In this document: one piece after another, positions 61,360-64,000 of the stretch | Position numbering within the stretch: position 1 is the first letter of the stretch | Layout of the letters: each line of letters starts with the position of its first letter | Assembly (NCBI GenBank): GCA_008921705.1 | Contig: VFFE01006972.1 | Location: 534,957-598,956 of the forward strand | DNA: 64,000 nt | Source: Burhinus oedicnemus | Lineage: Eukaryota > Chordata > Aves > Charadriiformes > Burhinidae | Reading direction: 5' to 3' | Translations under genes and position numbers: made by a program | The notes under the pieces: model-generated | Told to the model about the DNA's origin: nothing | What the model saw: only the letters and a program-made list of their open reading frames with translations | Database searches by the model: none

Positions 61360-64000
61360 CATTAGAAAAGAAGTGTTCCTCATTAAAAATAAACCAAAAA
61401 AACCCAAAACACCCCACATCAAAAACCTGATGGAGGCAGCACAATATCTCTAAACACGACTTACTGCATGTAAGGAAACTTCAAACTTGTTGCAAGTTAA
61501 CAGATCCTCTGGTCTGGCTGCTACAACCTAGGAAGAGATACAAATCCAAGAGTATGTATGCCATCAGATGAAGTTCTATCCTAAGACTCAAACAAGGGCA
61601 AAACATTACCTTGAAATGTAAAAGTAGGTCACCAAATTCTATTTCGTCTATTGCCAAATGGCCACCTTGTGATTTCTTGAGAAATTTCTGTTGTTTTGTC
61701 TTTAAAAGCCTTTTCTTTTCTTCTCAGAGGCCAGTCTTTTGAATGCAACTAATATCACAAAAACTCCAGTTTTCATTTATAGTAAGAGTAAACTGCCAAG
61801 GCAAATGTCAGAGGGGAAATACTGAAAATGTTATCCTTGTTTGTTACCCTAGCTACCTACATGCTTGAGCACCAGTCATAGAATCACAGAATAATTTAGA
61901 GCTGGAAGGGACCTCTGGAGGGTATTTGCAGAAGCACCAGACTTCTGCTGAAAACAGGACCAACATCAAAGTCAGATTAGGTTAAATCAAGTTTGGTCAA
62001 GAACACTTCACATTTAGGTGTACAAGCAGAGTTCCTAAGATTTTGTGTATATGAACTCATGACTAAATCTCTCCCATGAGGAAGTCCTGTGAAAGGTTTT
62101 GGAATTTTTTAGCATTCTGCAAGGGCAGGCCCTTTGCAGATCTGAGAAGCTTCCTCAGTGACTAGCCCATGCTTTCATGAAGATGCTTTCAACATGTTCA
62201 TTTCAAACAGAAGAAAAGCAGGAAAGAATCTTGGCTCTGACTAAATAAGGTATGGGAGAAATGTAGCAGTTTTCCTTATTATACACAAGAATATAATTTG
62301 GTCTAAGATTTTTAGCAGCAACGATCCAATCTCTATTTAAATTAAAAAAAACCAAAACAAAACAAACAAAACCTGTTGGCTTTAAATAAGAACCATTGCT
62401 ATGCAAAGAAGAGGAAAAAACTACAGTGGAGCAAACAATGTGTATATTACAGCAATAAAGTCATGCTGGAAAGTTCTATGCTAACAAAGGAGTTTGAGAA
62501 GAAAAGATGTCAAAAATGTAAACAAAATGAATAGCGATATAGAACATTGCAGTGTCATTCGTATACCAATACAAAGCTGAACCACAGGATATTTCAATTC
62601 TACTGCAAGAAAAGATTCTTTCTGAAGTCCTGAATAAAAACAACAACAAAAAGCAAAACAAATAAAAAACAACTGAACAGCTCAGGTCTCAAACCAATAA
62701 GGGTTTTTTTAAAAGAAATATTCCAACTTTTACAGGAAAAGGAAAGGAAATTTAGAAGAGGATCGAACAAGGTAACTGATTAGATGTAACTGACGGAGGC
62801 ATTCTATGAACATGAAATAAGAGACAGAGTCTTACTGAGAAGCATCACCTAAGAGTGTCAAAAACCCCAAAACTGTGAGAATGAGAAGAGACAACAGGAT
62901 AAAGCAGGGCAGTACTGGAGCCCATGCAGAGCTGCTTTAAGAGAGCCTTTCAGTAGTGCTGTCAGCTACCACTCAGAGTCTGAGGAGAGACAGATTTTGG
63001 ACACCAATACATGAGAAACCAATGGAGACAAGCATAGTTCAGGCCTACCATCCTGTGCACTTAAAACATAGCTAAGACTTCATTTACCAGCTGATCCATA
63101 ACTGCCATCTGAATATTTGTCAAAGGACTTTACAAGTCAAAATAATTGTTTAATTTGTAAGTCACCACTCCTACGCTGCTTGGAGATTGCCTAAAGCTCA
63201 AGATCATACAACAAATGCAAGAAAGAGGAGTGAAAGTCCTCATTGCTGATTCTTCCGGGAAAAGAATCTTGTTCCACTTCTTGTATTAAAGGCAGCAGAA
63301 ACTGCCAGAAGTCCTCACTGACTATTTTGTATGAACTCTGAATGAGAGTGTGATTGCTCAGTGAAAACAGGAGAATTATTAAGTGGATTTGATTTTGGAA
63401 TAGATATTAATGTTTACAGTTCAATACAGCTAAATATTGCAGCCACCATTTCATAAATAATCTGAGTTGGTTAAACCAAATTCTGTGATAGGGTGACAAT
63501 TTACTAATTAATTGTTTAAATTGTAAAACTACTTCAGGATAATGGTTATAAACAAAATATTTTAATCCAGTGGAAGGAAAGAAAGTGTAATTTAAATCTT
63601 TCTATAAGGAAAAGACATTTATAACTGATGTTTCTGCTGCAGAATAATTGATATTTCTTTTGAGAATGGAGGGTACAGGTAAATTAACACTGATCATAAT
63701 AGATCTTACCATATTTTTTGTAAAAAAAAGACAAACCAGAACACAAATAGAGAAGTTTATGAAATCAAATACTACATTTTAGTCCAAATTTAAAAACAGT
63801 GTGATGAGTCTCTGCTAAACTTATTTATAAATCCCCATACAGTGAATTAGGGAGGTGTTTATCATGGTGTATAATTCAAGTTTTACAAGTATCTTGAAAC
63901 CAAACTCTAATCATTGTCCCCTCTTGGAGTTCTCTTTTAATAGGTGACATCATTGAAATCAATAGTAATTGATGCCTAGCTGGTAGAATAGTATTAAAAA
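61360..64000. other. Unique AT-rich non-coding sequence
   Basis: Only a 45-bp CR1 tail fragment at 61878-61922 is recognised. No gene; frames are under 70 codons. Confidence 0.6.
61878..61922 (-). mobile_element. Short CR1 3'-UTR fragment, minus strand
   Basis: CATAGAATCACAGAAT, then 'gagctggaagggacctctgg', is the antisense of a CR1 3' end with its octamer tail. Only the last roughly 45 bp were inserted or survive. Confidence 0.75.

Overview
The window looks like a gene-poor stretch of a bird nuclear genome. The DNA is AT-rich and non-coding at low density. It carries many 5'-truncated CR1 (chicken repeat 1) LINE copies with the typical (ATTCTATG)n-type 3' ends, LTRs that I read as avian endogenous-retrovirus LTRs, long polypyrimidine microsatellites and one 258-base assembly gap inside such a microsatellite. 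CR1 also occurs in crocodilians and turtles, so 'bird' is an inference from the combination, not a proof. I found no exon, tRNA, rRNA, CRISPR array or prokaryotic feature that I can support. The only open frames that resemble proteins I know are CR1 reverse-transcriptase remnants.

Layout. 1-635: unremarkable. About 636-2157: a three-layer nest, in which a CR1 is split by a roughly 1 kb ERV LTR that itself contains a CR1 3' tail. 3228-3802: a clean solo LTR with TG...CA ends and a perfect 5-bp target-site duplication. 3803-9690: unique AT-rich DNA with a 60-bp tandem duplication at 6780-6899. 9691-9854: a (TTTC)n tract. 9855-25435: unique DNA with a modest GC-rich patch near 12.0-12.45 kb. 25436-27296: the longest CR1, carrying most of the reverse transcriptase domain but broken by a frameshift and a stop. 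34491-35052: a compound pentanucleotide polypyrimidine array with the gap. 37236-38045 and 42411-42846: two almost identical young CR1 3' ends in inverted orientation. 39609-40461: another CR1 on the minus strand. 42.9-44.1 kb: a GC-richer patch with two inverted CCAAT motifs 30 bp apart. 45175-45980: a second probable LTR with promoter-like motifs. About 53.1-53.5 kb: a very old antisense LINE remnant. 59789-61359: a CR1 interrupted by an opposite-strand CR1 tail with a 6-bp target-site duplication.

Nothing here works together as a pathway. The content is best read as a record of transposition. At least three CR1 3'-end types are present, and the nesting gives their relative order in two places. 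I looked for a novel system and do not see a convincing one. The points most worth checking are the nested insertions, the near-identical inverted CR1 pair, the two promoter-like patches at 43.7 and 45.6 kb, the possible small exon or small ORF near 12.0-12.4 kb, and the incompletely assembled polypyrimidine tract.
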